Shown piece after piece: positions 24,801 through 33,426 of a stretch of 64,000 nt of DNA. Made by a program: the position numbers and the translations under genes. The notes under the pieces were generated by a model. The model was not told the origin of the DNA. It saw only the letters and a list, made by a program, of their open reading frames with translations, and made no database searches. The stretch spans positions 29,848,761 to 29,912,760 of the forward strand of contig JAPTYO010000008.1 in the NCBI GenBank assembly GCA_036873135.1, in the 5' to 3' direction. How positions within the stretch are numbered: position 1 is the first letter of the stretch; every line of letters starts with the position of its first letter. This DNA is from Clarkia xantiana subsp. parviflora. Taxonomy: Eukaryota; Streptophyta; Magnoliopsida; Myrtales; Onagraceae.

Positions 24801-25644
24801 TTGAAAAGTCAAGAGGAATGGCAACTTGGATATTAGAGGACGATCATCCAACCTTATCAAATGAGGAGTTAGAAACTTTTCGTCGTGAAATGGAGAGATG
24901 TACAATTCAAGAAACTCAAAATCATGGTATCATGATTGCAATTTATTATTTGCATTTGTTTAAATGACTTTTATTCTTAGTTTTACTTTAACAAGCAACT
25001 TTTGTTGTTAGATGATCTTGGTGAGATGAATCTTGATGAACTTGATGTTGGAGTTGGAGATGGGGATGGACATGGAGAGGGAGATGGACATGGAGATGGG
25101 GATGGATTTTGAGATGTTGATAGAGATTGAGATGAAAACAACACATTATTTGATAATGAAGATACTACGGATGGTTATGCTTATGCATATTGGGATGGAG
25201 GAAATTAAACATTAGAATCGTGAAGATTGGAGGAGTTTGGGGTTGAACAATGTGCTTATTGAGACTTTATTTAATGTAGTGTCATGTGTGGTTTTATTAT
25301 TGTGTGTCGACAGTTAGAGTGTTGTTGAGTCACTTGAGTGTTATATTTGAGACTTTGAGTTTGAGTTTCATTTTGATGAGTCTTTAATTTGATGATTGGA
25401 TTAGCTAATTGTGGTCGTAGGTGGTATGTACTATGTATTGACTTTTATGAAGGTAGTATTTTATTTACGTCATTGAAGTTTGAAAATGCAACAAGCAGCC
25501 AGCGCCCAGTTCCTTGATTCCTTCTCTGGTCTGCGGCTGGACAGTTTTGAACCGGGTTGAACCGGGTTGGACCGAGTTGGACTGATCGAACCGGAAACCG
25601 GCCACCTGACCGGTTCAAGGCCCGGTCCGGTTTTCAAAACACTG
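21861..25644 (+). mobile_element. hAT DNA transposon, complete ends, dead transposase
   Basis: 3,784 bp bounded by matching terminal inverted repeats starting CAGTGTTTTGAAAACCGGAC, with subterminal CCGGTCCG/ACCGGGTT-rich DNA at both ends. The flanking 8-bp duplication GTTAAAAT (21,853-21,860 and 25,645-25,652) is perfect, the hallmark of hAT insertion. The interior holds a BED zinc finger, a DUF659-type core and a hAT dimerisation tail, all in the plus direction. The ends look mobilisable while the protein is broken, so it could at most move with a transposase made elsewhere. Confidence 0.95.
22603..25208 (+). pseudogene. hAT transposase (BED finger, DUF659, hAT C-terminal dimerisation)
   Basis: The N-terminus starts at ATG 22,603 (MASTDMSSSPTPNASSD) and shifts frame by one base near 22,665 to give the BED zinc finger with ECLYCQKQFSGGG and HRLNEHLAG. 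A DUF659 block begins about 23,100 (AISRWMIAAVILFNSSTSPY); the conserved Trp of MADGWTDQR is TGA at 23,356-23,358. A long open stretch to 24,381 carries VVTDNASNYVAAGRLLE and SPCVAHCINLIL. After an apparent intron (donor near 24,375, acceptor near 24,459) comes the dimerisation domain, VLSQTCSSSGCERNWSVFE, with a stop just before it (NTPNL followed by TAA). The last part is acidic and Gly/Asp-rich, ending at 25,208. At least three disabling changes are seen. Confidence 0.9.
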
Positions 25645-26824
25645 GTTAAAATATTCTTTAGCCAATACATAACTAAAATTAATTAATAAATTTTATTATA
25701 AAATTAAAATACATAAAATAAAAAGAAAAGTCTGATTGTTTAAATAATTTTAAGTAAGTTGATAAAATAGAAAAATAAAATAATCAATACAATTATTTGA
25801 TTACTTTATAAAGAATAAGAAAAGTTAAATGGAAGGAAAAAAAATTTGTAGAAATTTCAAGATTTTGAAGAAAAAATTAACATAATAATAAGCAAGTTAA
25901 CTAATTCAAGGTGATTAAATAATTAAAATTTATTACATTTAGTTATTTATATTCAACACAATGCAATTAAATTGTTTTAAATTAAAGTTTTACCGTTATT
26001 TTCAAATAATTTATATTTTACTCGTCATATTTTTCATGTGTTCATCTTATTTCTTCATAAAAATTTACAATTTACAATTTTTTTGAAGAATTAAACCCAC
26101 TAGCAACAGTTAGGGGATTATGAAAAAAGAAATAATTTGTTTTATGAAAAAAGTTGATTAATTAAATATACTATTATAGTCTTAAATATGTTTAGCTGTG
26201 TTTCAATTAGCTTAAATAAATATTTTAAATGAAATATACCAACTAAATTAATTATAAAAATCAAATTTAAATTTCAAAACTATTTATTGTGTAGATCCAG
26301 TCCAACCACTTAGCTAACTAATAATCACAAAAATATTCAATCACTATTATTTTAATTACAACATATTAACCTAAACTGTATCTAGGCAATTAATACAAAT
26401 TAAAATAATAATTTTGTCTATAATACAAGGTCTCATAATAAGGAATAAATTATTTCGTTTAGCGGAATAAGCTGTTTCTTTCTTCAGCTCAAAGAAGATC
26501 TGAACAATTAAAAATTATGAAATCCTCTTTAGTTTTTATTCAACATTATAGAATTAAAATCGTTAGAAACGAGTTGAACAGATAGATGCTGTATCAAATC
26601 ATCAATCCCGAACATTTACTAAAATATAATAATTGTGCTAATATTGATGAATTTAAATTACTCGCTGAATTAAAGAATATTGGATTATTTTAGATCCGTT
26701 ATATTATCTAAATACAATTAAATGAATTAGCAGTATTATTATAAATTGAAAATGAATCAGACGATTTTGAAATAAAAAGGAGAAAAAGCCGATTAAAACA
26801 TTTTTCATTAAAAAACTCCAAATA

Positions 26825-26937
26825 GAATCAACCTTGGGTGATGCATATATCCGGGTAAGAGAGTTCGAATTCGACCCCCAAATCAATTGCCTTGATTGGA
26901 GCTGGGTAAAGTCATCAACAACAAACAAAAAAAAAAC
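26825..26937 (+). mobile_element. Possible SINE
   Basis: Contains GAGTTCGAATTCG at 26,861-26,873, resembling a Pol III B box, followed about 45 bases later by an A-rich tail (ACAACAAACAAAAAAAAAA, ending at 26,937). An A box is not clear and no target duplication was found, so the call is tentative. Confidence 0.3.
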
Positions 26938-27112
26938 AGCTTTCAAACACGAAAGCTGGTTGATCTGAGATCGGTGCAGCTAAAACAGTAAATTGAGGGA
27001 AGATGAAGAAATAGGGTGGATGCTCAGACGAATTGAATGGATAAGATATCCTCATTTGATGTATCAGATTAACGAGATATTATCTTTTCATCATCATCGC
27101 CCACCTCTTCAC

Positions 27113-27149
27113 AGAAGAAGAAGAAGAAGAAGAAGAAGAAGAAGAAGAA
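27113..27149. repeat. (GAA)n microsatellite
   Basis: About twelve uninterrupted AGA/GAA triplets, followed at about 27,188 by a short (GGGA)n run. Confidence 0.95.
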
Positions 27150-27469
27150 AATTGATTTGAATGACGGCCGATTACAAATAATAATAGGGAGGGAGGGAGG
27201 GAGGGACGGTGAATGTGGATTTAGGGTTTCAGTAGGTTCACCCCAAATTTATAGAGGGAAGTAAGGTTATGAAGTTGCTCTTCTGTCCCTCTACTTTGTC
27301 TTTCCTGCTGTGATGTTGAAGTTGGGCGGCGTTTGGGCTTTGGTTTGAAATTGGGTTCGTATGCTACTCTTCTTTATTGGGCTTTTGTTATTTAATGTTC
27401 ATTACACTTATACCTTCGGAAACACGCTCCATATCCGGCGGTGAAGGTGCTTCAGCTTCACCGAGAAGC

Positions 27470-27516
27470 CTGTCGAAATGAGGCTTTTTTTTTTGGTAAA
27501 CTGTCGAAATGAGGCT
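27470..27516 (-). mobile_element. Poly(A)-tail-only retroposon insertion
   Basis: A perfect 16-bp duplication CTGTCGAAATGAGGCT (27,470-27,485 and 27,501-27,516) encloses only 15 bases, which on the minus strand read TTTACC followed by nine A. This is what an L1-type insertion truncated to its last six bases plus tail would leave. The LINE ending at 49,688 in this window ends GTTACCC plus A-run, a similar 3' terminus. Confidence 0.75.
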
Positions 27517-27874
27517 ACGCACTAATTTGTTCATTTAGTTTTTTTTTTTACAATATTCATTCATTTAATTAATTTATTTAATGTCAATTAATTTCAAACC
27601 TTTTTCTACTGCATTCGAATTTGGATCCTAACTCGTGGGTAATTTATAGTTGATCATTTTAATGATCATGTTTGAATTATGCTTTTTTTTTTATCTTTAG
27701 GATATTTTGACCCAACTCGTCTAAAACGTTACGAAAATAATTTGTATTTGGGTCATAATTTTCAATTTATAAATTAAATGGACCATATATATAAATATAA
27801 TGCATATTCATTATATTTTTTCCAACTATATATTTATAATATATAAATATAGATCCAATGGGTAAGTTGGTTGA

Positions 27875-28308
27875 TGATGCAGCGTGATGGGGATAGAAAA
27901 CACAGAAATTCGTTAATTCAAATAATACCGAAAATATGGATAGATGGCGCAAGAACTCATTGATTCAGAAAAATGCCAAGGAATTGACGCAGGGTTGAGG
28001 AAAACCTCAATTTTTTTCATGTATATATTCAACTGCTGTAAAATTCGGCTAACAATATCTTAAATCCTGAAAAGAAAAACCCTAACCCTAGACAAAATAC
28101 GAAATTAACAAAAATTCCCAAACAAAACCGACTAATTACAAAAAAAGACCGAAAGAAACATAAAACTGCAAATTTTACCCTCTAAAATATAGAATTTGGC
28201 CTACAAACATCGAACCCCATAGTTACTCTAGGTCTTGCTCAGATCATCGTTTTCGCATGAAATACTGTACTCAAACGCCAAAATACGACGCTTTGCCAAC
28301 TTCGCCCA
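27875..28308 (-). repeat. Ty3/Gypsy 3' LTR, minus strand
   Basis: Aligns with the LTR at 29,538-29,971 in the same order: TGATGCAGCGTGATG, GGCGCAAGAA, GGTTGAGGAAAACCT, AACATAAAACT and TTTTGCTCAGATC-type segments. It is on the 3' side of a minus-strand element. The two LTRs differ at many positions, so the insertion is old. Confidence 0.8.
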
Positions 28309-28316
28309 CGTCATTC

Positions 28317-28784
28317 TAGGGCTGAGCAGGAAAACCCGAAAGCCCGAAAAACCCGTCCCGAGCCCGTCCCGAAAAACCCGGTCCCGAATAGACCCGAGCC
28401 CGAGCGGGCGGGACTTTTATTTTCAATTCGGGCTCGGGCTTTTGTGCCAAAATCCCGAAAAGCCCGAGCCCGTCCCGAATTTTTTTTAATACTATATAAA
28501 TATATATAATTATATATATTCCCCACTAACTATAGTTAGTATCTAACCATCTTCCTCCATGTTTGAATTTTTTTTATTTTTTTTTTTTATTTTTTTTTAT
28601 TTTTTTCAGATTTTTTGTTAAAATTCGGGCTAGCCCGAGCCCGAGTCCCGAAGTCCCGGCTCGGGCGGGCCATTTTCCTTATTTTCGGGCTCGGGCTCGG
28701 GCTAAAAATTAGAGTCCCGAAAATTTCGGGCTCGGGCTCGGGCTCATGTAAAAGCCCGCCCGTCCCGGCCCGAGCTCACCCCTA
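28317..28784. mobile_element. hAT-type MITE with AGCCCG-rich interior
   Basis: 468 bp flanked by a perfect 8-bp duplication CGTCATTC (28,309-28,316 and 28,785-28,792). Its ends TAGGGCTGAGC and GCTCACCCCTA are inverted repeats with one mismatch. The subterminal regions are packed with CCCGAGCCCG/CGGGCTCGGG motifs. It landed at the junction of the Ty3 element's LTR and internal DNA. Confidence 0.9.
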
Positions 28785-29507
28785 CGTCATTCTATCCGGG
28801 GAAGAGAATATTCGCCCTCGAATCTTGCGCAATGTTGGCCAGTAATAGGAAGCATGAAGAAGAACACACTCAGTCACATCATCATAAAAAATTTCACGTA
28901 AATGGGGCGGGTCAGGTGATAAGAACTTAGGAAATACATCATCAAACCTGTACGGCAAAAATTGAATTCCGACCAGAACTACCTTCTTGTCATGAAAGAA
29001 AAATGAATAAGTATTGGAACGATCACCATGCTGCACATCAAGATCGTATTTCCATGGGCGGTCAATAAGTAAATTACAAGTATCCATAGGAACCATCGTA
29101 AGACCCGATTTTCCAACAGCCAGATCTGAAATCACATTCTCATCGCTGCCTGAATCAGTTGTGAAATTGGTATCCCCACTGATGTACTTCTCATTTACTT
29201 CATCATTCTCATCGTAATCATCATAAACAGGATTACCAAAAATAACAGAATCTACCTCGACATCATCATAAATAGGATTATCGAGAGGGTTCACATCTGA
29301 GGCGGTCTCGTCATCCTTCTCAAATTCGAACTCATCCTCTTGAAAATCGAATTGACGTTTATGCTCTTCGATTTGGTGTTCTATGAACTGGCGTAGCCGT
29401 CTTCCGTTCTCACGGTGCAGTTCATCGAGCTGACGTCGCAGCAGTTCTCCGATCGAACGCCGCAGTTCGTTCTTCTCTGCAGCTTGTAAACGTCTTCGGG
29501 GTGGCAT
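28782..29507 (-). pseudogene. Ty3/Gypsy gag-protease frame, internally deleted
   Basis: A continuous 241-codon frame starting MPPRRRLQAAEKNELRRSIG just after the primer-binding site. Residues 1-80 are charged and gag-like, followed by repeated NPIYDD/NPVYDD motifs. The middle has TCNLLIDRPWKYDLDVQHG and NTYSFFFHDKKVVL, which match the region between protease and reverse transcriptase in plant Ty3 polyproteins, then FDDVFP, a typical RT entry motif. It then jumps to GRIFSSPD, resembling the extreme pol C-terminus. Reverse transcriptase, RNase H and integrase are absent, so a large in-frame deletion fused the two ends. The stop codon TAG is supplied by the first bases of the MITE at 28,784. Confidence 0.75.
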
Positions 29508-29522
29508 CGCATAGGACCGAAT

Positions 29523-29535
29523 GGCTCTGATACCA
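29523..29535 (-). promoter_or_regulatory. Primer-binding site, tRNA-iMet type
   Basis: Minus-strand TGGTATCAGAGCC, two bases from the LTR edge at 29,538. Confidence 0.9.
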
Positions 29536-29537
29536 TC

Positions 29538-29971
29538 TGATGCAGCGTGATGAGTTAAACGAACAAAAACTCGTTGATTCAAGGGGAATGCCGAGAATTT
29601 GTTGGATAGAGGCGCAAAAAATTCGTTGATTCAGAAGAATGCCAAAGAATTGACACAGGGTTGAGGAAAACCTTGATTTTTTTTTTCATTAATCAACAAT
29701 CTCAATGTAAACGACGGCTAACGTCATTTTAATACTGAAAACGAAAACCCTAACTCTATGAGAAATCCGAAATTAACAACTTAATTCAAGCAAAACTGAA
29801 AATTGCAAAAAAGACTCGAATAAACATAAAACTATAATTTTGACCCTCTAGACGAATGAATTTGGCTAAAAAACATCAAACACCATAGTAAACTATATGT
29901 TTTGCTCAGATCGTCGTTTCTGCATAGAAACCTATATTCGCACCGAAAAATCTGACACTTCAAAATCTTAC
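29538..29971 (-). repeat. Ty3/Gypsy 5' LTR, minus strand
   Basis: Pairs with 27,875-28,308. On the minus strand it ends CATCACGCTGCATCA immediately before the primer site. The distal border (about 29,971) is set by where the two LTRs stop aligning. Confidence 0.75.
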
Positions 29972-29989
29972 ACATCATTAATTATATAT

Positions 29990-30260
29990 GAAAAAATTGA
30001 GATTTTCCTCAACCTCAATTCCTTGACATTTTTCTGAATTAACGAGTTCTTGCGCCCTCTATCCATCAGATTTTCGGGATTCTTTGAATCAACGAATTTC
30101 TGCGTTTTCTATCCCCATCACGCTGCATCAGATTGGTATCAGAGCCGAAGATTTTGCACGAGATGTCGTTCCTTTATTGGCTAGCACCATGTCATACCAG
30201 AAATGCTACTGTTCTTGATAATCCAATTTATGATGAGTACGGTGACGATGATGACGCCAT
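29990..30260 (+). mobile_element. Ty3/Gypsy fragment in opposite orientation: LTR end, primer site, gag scrap
   Basis: 29,990-30,130 matches the 3' portion of the same LTR, now on the plus strand, ending CATCACGCTGCATCA. TGGTATCAGAGCC follows at 30,134-30,146, then a gag remnant with AATCCAATTTATGATGA, equivalent to the NPIYDD motif of the minus copy. The fragment is broken at 30,261 by a Copia LTR. Confidence 0.8.
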
Positions 30261-30861
30261 TGTAAGCATATGGTGATGGACGCCGTAATTGGTAGCCCAT
30301 AATATGTATAGTTTACCTAAGGAAATTAGGTAAATGTCACATTAGGGTAATTGGGCTAGACCCAAATCCCAATTGACATGAGAGGCGCAAATTATGGGCC
30401 TCCCCTATGCATGGCCGGCTGAAACCTAGGTGTGGGCAAAGTGGACTTTTGTCCACTTTGCTCCTCCTATAAATACATGGCGTTAGGGGATTTTTAGGGT
30501 TAATCACTATTTCCTCATTAGAGTGTTTTAGAGAGAAAAACCCTCCACCCCACACCACAGTAGTTTCGGCCAAACCTACCTTAACCAAGGGTGTGCCAAT
30601 TTTCTTTCCAAGCAAACACTCCAGAGATCTGCCCCGTGCCAAGAATCGATCAGAGGCTTTGCTGTGGAGCTTGCACCACGTAGGGTTTCTCTAACAAGAA
30701 CCTCTACGGGTCCCGACCGGAGGATCGTGAACTCCCTCCTGAGAAGATCTTGGGTCTACGGATCATCTTAAAGGTATGTGAGAATCTTCTGCTGCGTAAT
30801 TATGATTACTAGCATGTACTTTGTTTAAGTATCCGTAGTGATTACACCCCGTAATCTAACA
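30261..30861 (+). repeat. Copia 5' LTR, longest copy in the window
   Basis: 601 bp, TGTAAGCATATGG to GTAATCTAACA, with TATA segment CTCCTATAAATACATGG at 30,462-30,478. It keeps both segments that are missing in one or other of the LTRs at 4.7 and 18.0 kb. It interrupts the Ty3 gag scrap on its left. Confidence 0.9.
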
Positions 30862-30862
30862 T

Positions 30863-30875
30863 TGGTATCAGAGCC
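30863..30875 (+). promoter_or_regulatory. Primer-binding site, tRNA-iMet type
   Basis: TGGTATCAGAGCC two bases after the LTR end; marks this as a 5' LTR on the plus strand. Confidence 0.92.
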
Positions 30876-31559
30876 TGTGTTAGGAGTTCATGATTTTGAT
30901 AAATTGGTGTTCTTGAAATTTGAAATAAAAACTGAAAATTTTAAAAATAAAATTTTAAATTTTCGATTTTTAGGGTTGTTGGTGAAACCGAAATTTTCAT
31001 GATGTTCTTGGTTAATTTGATGTTCATGATCTTCAAGAAAAATGTGATATTTATCAAAATCGAACATTAGATTGTAGATCTTATTAAAATTTGATCTTAA
31101 AATTTGACCACTTGTTCCCAATTTTAGTGTTTGTGCCGAAACCCTAGGTGAATTCCAAGGTAAGAATTTTAAATTTCTTAATCACCAGGGGACATATTTC
31201 GGCCGAAATTTTTAAAATTATATTGTTTACCATATTTTAATTTTTAATTAAGGTAACAATATATCTATAATTGGGAACATTAGGATAGATTCACATTAAT
31301 ATATAGAAATATATACAACTATCAATATATCTAAATATTTAATAGGGTTAAAGATATTATTGATAGATTTAATTTCCTAAAAGATTGAGAAAATATATTG
31401 TCAGTATATTTGTTACCCTATTAATTAAGATATTGACAATAAATAAATATATATATTATATATTGTGCCGATTTTTACATATATATATATTGTTGATTGA
31501 TTTAATCTTATAGATAAAATCTTAGCAATAAATATATAAATGTTTTAATATGGTCCAAA

Positions 31560-31598
<39 letters not shown>

Positions 31599-31680
31599 AT
31601 ATTGGAAATTATTTTATATAATTAATGTTACTTGGTGGCTAAGTTAGATATTTTTTGAACTTTAAAACCATACTTGGGCC
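30876..31680 (+). mobile_element. Copia leader region, truncated
   Basis: Matches, reversed, the 7,000-7,797 leader of the minus copy: TTCATGATTTTGATAAATTG, GATCTTCAAGAA, the TA-rich middle and the end motif TTACTTGGTGGCTAAGTTAG. A (TA)n run lies at about 31,563-31,594. The match stops near 31,680, so gag and pol are missing. No long reading frame. Confidence 0.8.
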
Positions 31681-32323
31681 ACAAATATACTACGGCGCGT
31701 GCAATTTTTTGTTTTCAAATTGTTATAACGACGTCATAAGAATGATGCATAACATGATTGACAAAACTCGAAGGATATTGATACAATGCCGTGATCGGCC
31801 AACGCCGAGGAAGATACAAGAATACAACGTAATGAAAAAGAATGACTTTGATTTTTATCGTGCAGTAGTGTAGGCGGTCTGGTGTAAAAGAATTACTTAA
31901 AGTATATATATATATAATTGCATAATATTAGGGGTTTACATGCATAATTAACTTTATTGTTATTCTTATCTGCGTTCATGCCTAATTTACTCTAAGTTAA
32001 ATGTATATAACTAAATTATAGAGCCTAAAATTCTTCATAGGCATGATATATATAGAAACAAAATCTACGCACGCGTGTTTACGCTCAAAATGGTAGCGCG
32101 CGTAGCTCAATTCCCTTGATAAAAAATAATTGCAGTCAAAATAATTTTTGACATAATATTTGATATTAGAGATTAAATTAAACTAGTTAACGTTAATAAT
32201 TTACAGAAGAAACTTGTACACAGATGGTGCCTTAAATTTCTGTAACTAAAAAAATTATAGATACGATGTGTTAATTATAGAGAAGAGATTAGTTAATAAT
32301 ACACATACACTAATGAGTGAAGT
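31681..32323. other. Intergenic, probably 3' flank of the minus-strand small gene
   Basis: No recognised coding sequence. The part next to 32,324 would hold the 3' untranslated region of the small gene. An open frame ending at 31,873 is unrecognised. Confidence 0.4.
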
Positions 32324-32554
32324 CTAGTTCTGATCATCGGCCAATGAGACCTTGCTGAGTCGACTCGGCATCGACTTGACAGCGGCATCGGTAAGTGAAG
32401 TAATCTTCCTAGAGCGACGACGGGTTGATCTGAAAAGGGCTCTCTGGGCCATCACTTTTCCGAAACTGGAGCAATTGGATCCACTCTCCCCCGAGCTCGA
32501 TCTTCCACTGTAAGAGCCCTGGTCATGATCACCCTGTTCAGCAGCAGAGGCCAT
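32324..32554 (-). CDS. Small hydrophilic plant protein, 76 residues, function unknown
   Basis: A single-exon frame of 76 codons on the minus strand, starting MASAAEQGDHDQGSYSG and ending LSKVSLADDQN. The N-terminal third is rich in Ser, Gly and acidic residues; the middle has a basic patch (RSTRRRSRK, about residues 42-50), which could serve as a nuclear-localisation or nucleic-acid-binding segment. There is no signal peptide or membrane segment. I favour this start because a TATA box (about 32,603-32,616) lies 50-60 bases upstream and the leader CTCCAGAAATGG has a good plant initiation context. I do not recognise the family. It is the only non-transposon gene candidate besides importin alpha. 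Confidence 0.55.
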   Translation of the reverse strand: MASAAEQGDHDQGSYSGRSSSGESGSNCSSFGKVMAQRALFRSTRRRSRKITSLTDAAVKSMPSRLSKVSLADDQN

Positions 32555-32602
32555 TTCTGGAGATAATTAATTTGCAGACAAAAGAAGCACAAGGAGATGT
32601 GT

Positions 32603-32616
32603 ACATATATATATAG
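32603..32616 (-). promoter_or_regulatory. TATA box of the small minus-strand gene
   Basis: On the minus strand reads CTATATATATATG, about 50-60 bases before the ATG at 32,554. This implies a short 5' leader. Confidence 0.5.
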
Positions 32617-32870
32617 TTGACAAGGTGAAGGAAAGAATATTTTGTTTTGTTGGTTGTTACTCATGGAATAAGCATTTTGATGATGTCTTCTCTTCCAAGG
32701 GACCAAATTATTCTCTATCAACTTTCACCTATCTAGCAAGAGGGTTGACATTTTTCATTAAAGAGCTATTTATCATTTCATAACATGGTGCTATTTTTTG
32801 TTAATCATTTCTCATGTATCTGAAATACTTTAATGTAGACCTCAAATGTATATATATATAATTAAACCTA

Positions 32871-32943
32871 TGTCTCAAAATTAATTAATTGCGGTGTAAA
32901 ACAATGGGTTCTATTGACATCGCAATTAATTAATTTTGAGACA
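32871..32943. repeat. Inverted repeat, 26-bp arms
   Basis: Arms 32,871-32,896 and 32,918-32,943 are complementary with a single mismatch (G/A), separated by a 21-base loop. The sequence is AT-rich (TTAATTAATT core). It could be a tiny foldback element; nothing shows that it is transcribed. Confidence 0.85.
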
Positions 32944-32957
32944 AAAAAAAAAACACT

Positions 32958-33212
32958 ACTTGGCCGGGTTGTGGGGACCCGGCCAAGTGAGTTCGAAAAA
33001 AATATAAAATTAGAAGTTTTGTAATTTTTTACGAAAACTGGTAAACGATAAATGTCTGTTAATTTGTCCTCTAGGGTTCACCATGTACAATAGGTTTTTT
33101 AGAAAAAATTTTTTACAAAACCATTAATTTTTTCAACTTCTATTAAAAAAAGAAAAAAAAAAAGAAAACAGAAAAAAAAAACATATTTGGCCGGGTTCCC
33201 CCAACCCGGCCA
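32958..33212. repeat. Two GGCCGGGT hairpins
   Basis: Hairpin one has arms ACTTGGCCGGGT and ACCCGGCCAAGT (32,958-32,988) with a 7-base loop. Hairpin two has arms TGGCCGGGTT and AACCCGGCCA (33,188-33,212) with a 5-base loop. Both are perfect and share the TGGCCGGGT core in otherwise AT-rich DNA. The spacer contains an A-rich run. Confidence 0.8.
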
Positions 33213-33396
33213 GGCCTACATTTGTAATTAATTTTTTTTTTTTTCAAGTCTATATTGGTATTTGGTTGTCCATGTAACCCTATTTTGGTCAAAACTCCCT
33301 CAAAATAGTTACTGTGCTAACGCCCTCATACAAACACAACCCTATCAATTCAAATAAAAAATATCTATCTATCGCCTAATAATGAATTTTATTATA

Positions 33397-33426
33397 CTAG
33401 GTGTTTTCCCCGCGCAGCGCGCGGGG
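33397..33426 (-). mobile_element. Helitron 3' terminus
   Basis: Read on the minus strand: an 8-bp perfect stem CCCCGCGC/GCGCGGGG with a 3-base loop, then a 7-base spacer and CTAG followed by T. A hairpin a few bases before a CTRR end, with insertion next to T, is the diagnostic Helitron 3' end. The element body would lie to the right; a TC-type 5' end was not identified and no Rep/helicase frame is seen, so it is probably non-autonomous. Confidence 0.7.

Larger units (their letters stand above)
25653..27469. other. AT-rich intergenic DNA
   Basis: Strongly AT-rich to about 26,800 with no coding signal. From 27,000 to 27,260 there is a (GAA)n run, a (GGGA)n run and CCCTAAA-type sequence on the minus strand that resembles a plant 5' untranslated region, but no open frame follows. 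I call no gene. Confidence 0.5.

Noticed and set aside
27050..27130. C/D-box snoRNA on the minus strand (GATGATGA followed by CTGA)
   Set aside because: The box spacing is short and no terminal stem pairs the flanks; the GATGATG run is probably chance next to the GAA microsatellite.
28235..28845. Small Arg/Pro-rich frames around 28.3-28.8 kb
   Set aside because: They are translations of the AGCCCG-rich MITE ends.
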